This document shows, piece after piece, positions 11,451 through 11,504 of a stretch of DNA of 11,504 bases. Position 1 is the first letter of the stretch; each line of letters starts with the position of its first letter. The DNA is from an uncultured Bacteroidales bacterium (lineage in GTDB: Bacteria; Bacteroidota; Bacteroidia; Bacteroidales; Paludibacteraceae): the NCBI GenBank assembly GCA_937892015.1, contig CALAUY010000157.1, positions 1 through 11,504 of the forward strand, written 5' to 3'. The notes under the pieces are model-generated. The model did no database searches and was not told the origin of the DNA. It saw only the letters and a list, made by a program, of their open reading frames with translations. Position numbers and translations under genes: made by a program.

Positions 11451-11504
11451 CGTATATCTATCGTATATCTATCGTATATCTATCGTATATCTATCGTATA
11501 TCTA
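11451..11504 (+). repeat. 11-bp tandem repeat CGTATATCTAT running off the window
   Basis: Four perfect units (11451-11461, 11462-11472, 11473-11483, 11484-11494) and the first 10 bases of a fifth (11495-11504) run to the window edge, so the true copy number is not visible. There is no spacer, which excludes a CRISPR array. Confidence 0.95.

Noticed and set aside
11451..11504. Possible CRISPR array
   Set aside because: The 11-bp units are directly adjacent with no spacers, and no cas gene is present.

Overview
The window looks like chromosomal DNA from a Bacteroidota bacterium of the order Bacteroidales; Prevotellaceae-like is a guess from gene content and intergenic repeat style. The evidence is a primary sigma factor of the Bacteroidales type that lacks region 1.1, promoters of the TTTG-N19/20-TAnnTTTG type, an ExbB-(membrane protein)-ExbD-ExbD proton-channel operon, the long form of a QueA-like protein, A-rich leaders without clear Shine-Dalgarno sequences, and a Zn-ribbon IS256-type transposase.

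Layout. 1-1240: a 34-bp perfect palindrome, then an insertion sequence with 22-bp perfect terminal inverted repeats and a 322-aa transposase, with an extra copy of its right end just outside. 1400-1600: tRNA-Arg(UCU) on the minus strand, with divergent promoters for it and for the sigma factor. 1607-1951: a long unexplained leader in front of rpoD. 1952-3179: rpoD and a small lipoprotein, separated by a 21-bp direct repeat. 3276-3830: tRNA-Glu(UUC), a structured leader, rpsT (ribosomal protein S20) and its terminator. 3859-7203: an RNA-modification and nucleic-acid cluster, with a THUMP-type rRNA methyltransferase, a QueA-family enzyme and a TatD-family nuclease. 7235-7546: tRNA-Ser(GGA), followed 125 bp later by a second copy of its 3' end. 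7606-10118: the exbB / four-TM protein / exbD / exbD operon with a terminator. 10137-10980: a PrsW-family membrane protease gene, a four-unit 11-bp tandem repeat and a terminator. 10981-11504: about 520 bp with no gene, rich in small repeats and hairpins, ending in an 11-bp tandem repeat that runs off the window.

Function. Most of the content is housekeeping: transcription initiation (sigma), translation (three tRNAs, S20, rRNA and tRNA modification), nucleic-acid turnover (TatD) and energising of outer-membrane TonB transport (ExbB/ExbD). The mobile and unusual parts lie between genes: the IS with a duplicated end, a tRNA 3'-end duplication that looks like an attachment-site scar, and three separate short tandem arrays with periods of 10 or 11 bp, close to one DNA helical turn.

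I do not see a convincing new multi-gene system. The best leads are the helically phased intergenic arrays (above all the one between queA and tatD, with two small GC hairpins), the mutually exclusive hairpins in the rpsT leader, the tRNA-Ser scar, and the long repeat-containing leader of the sigma-factor gene.
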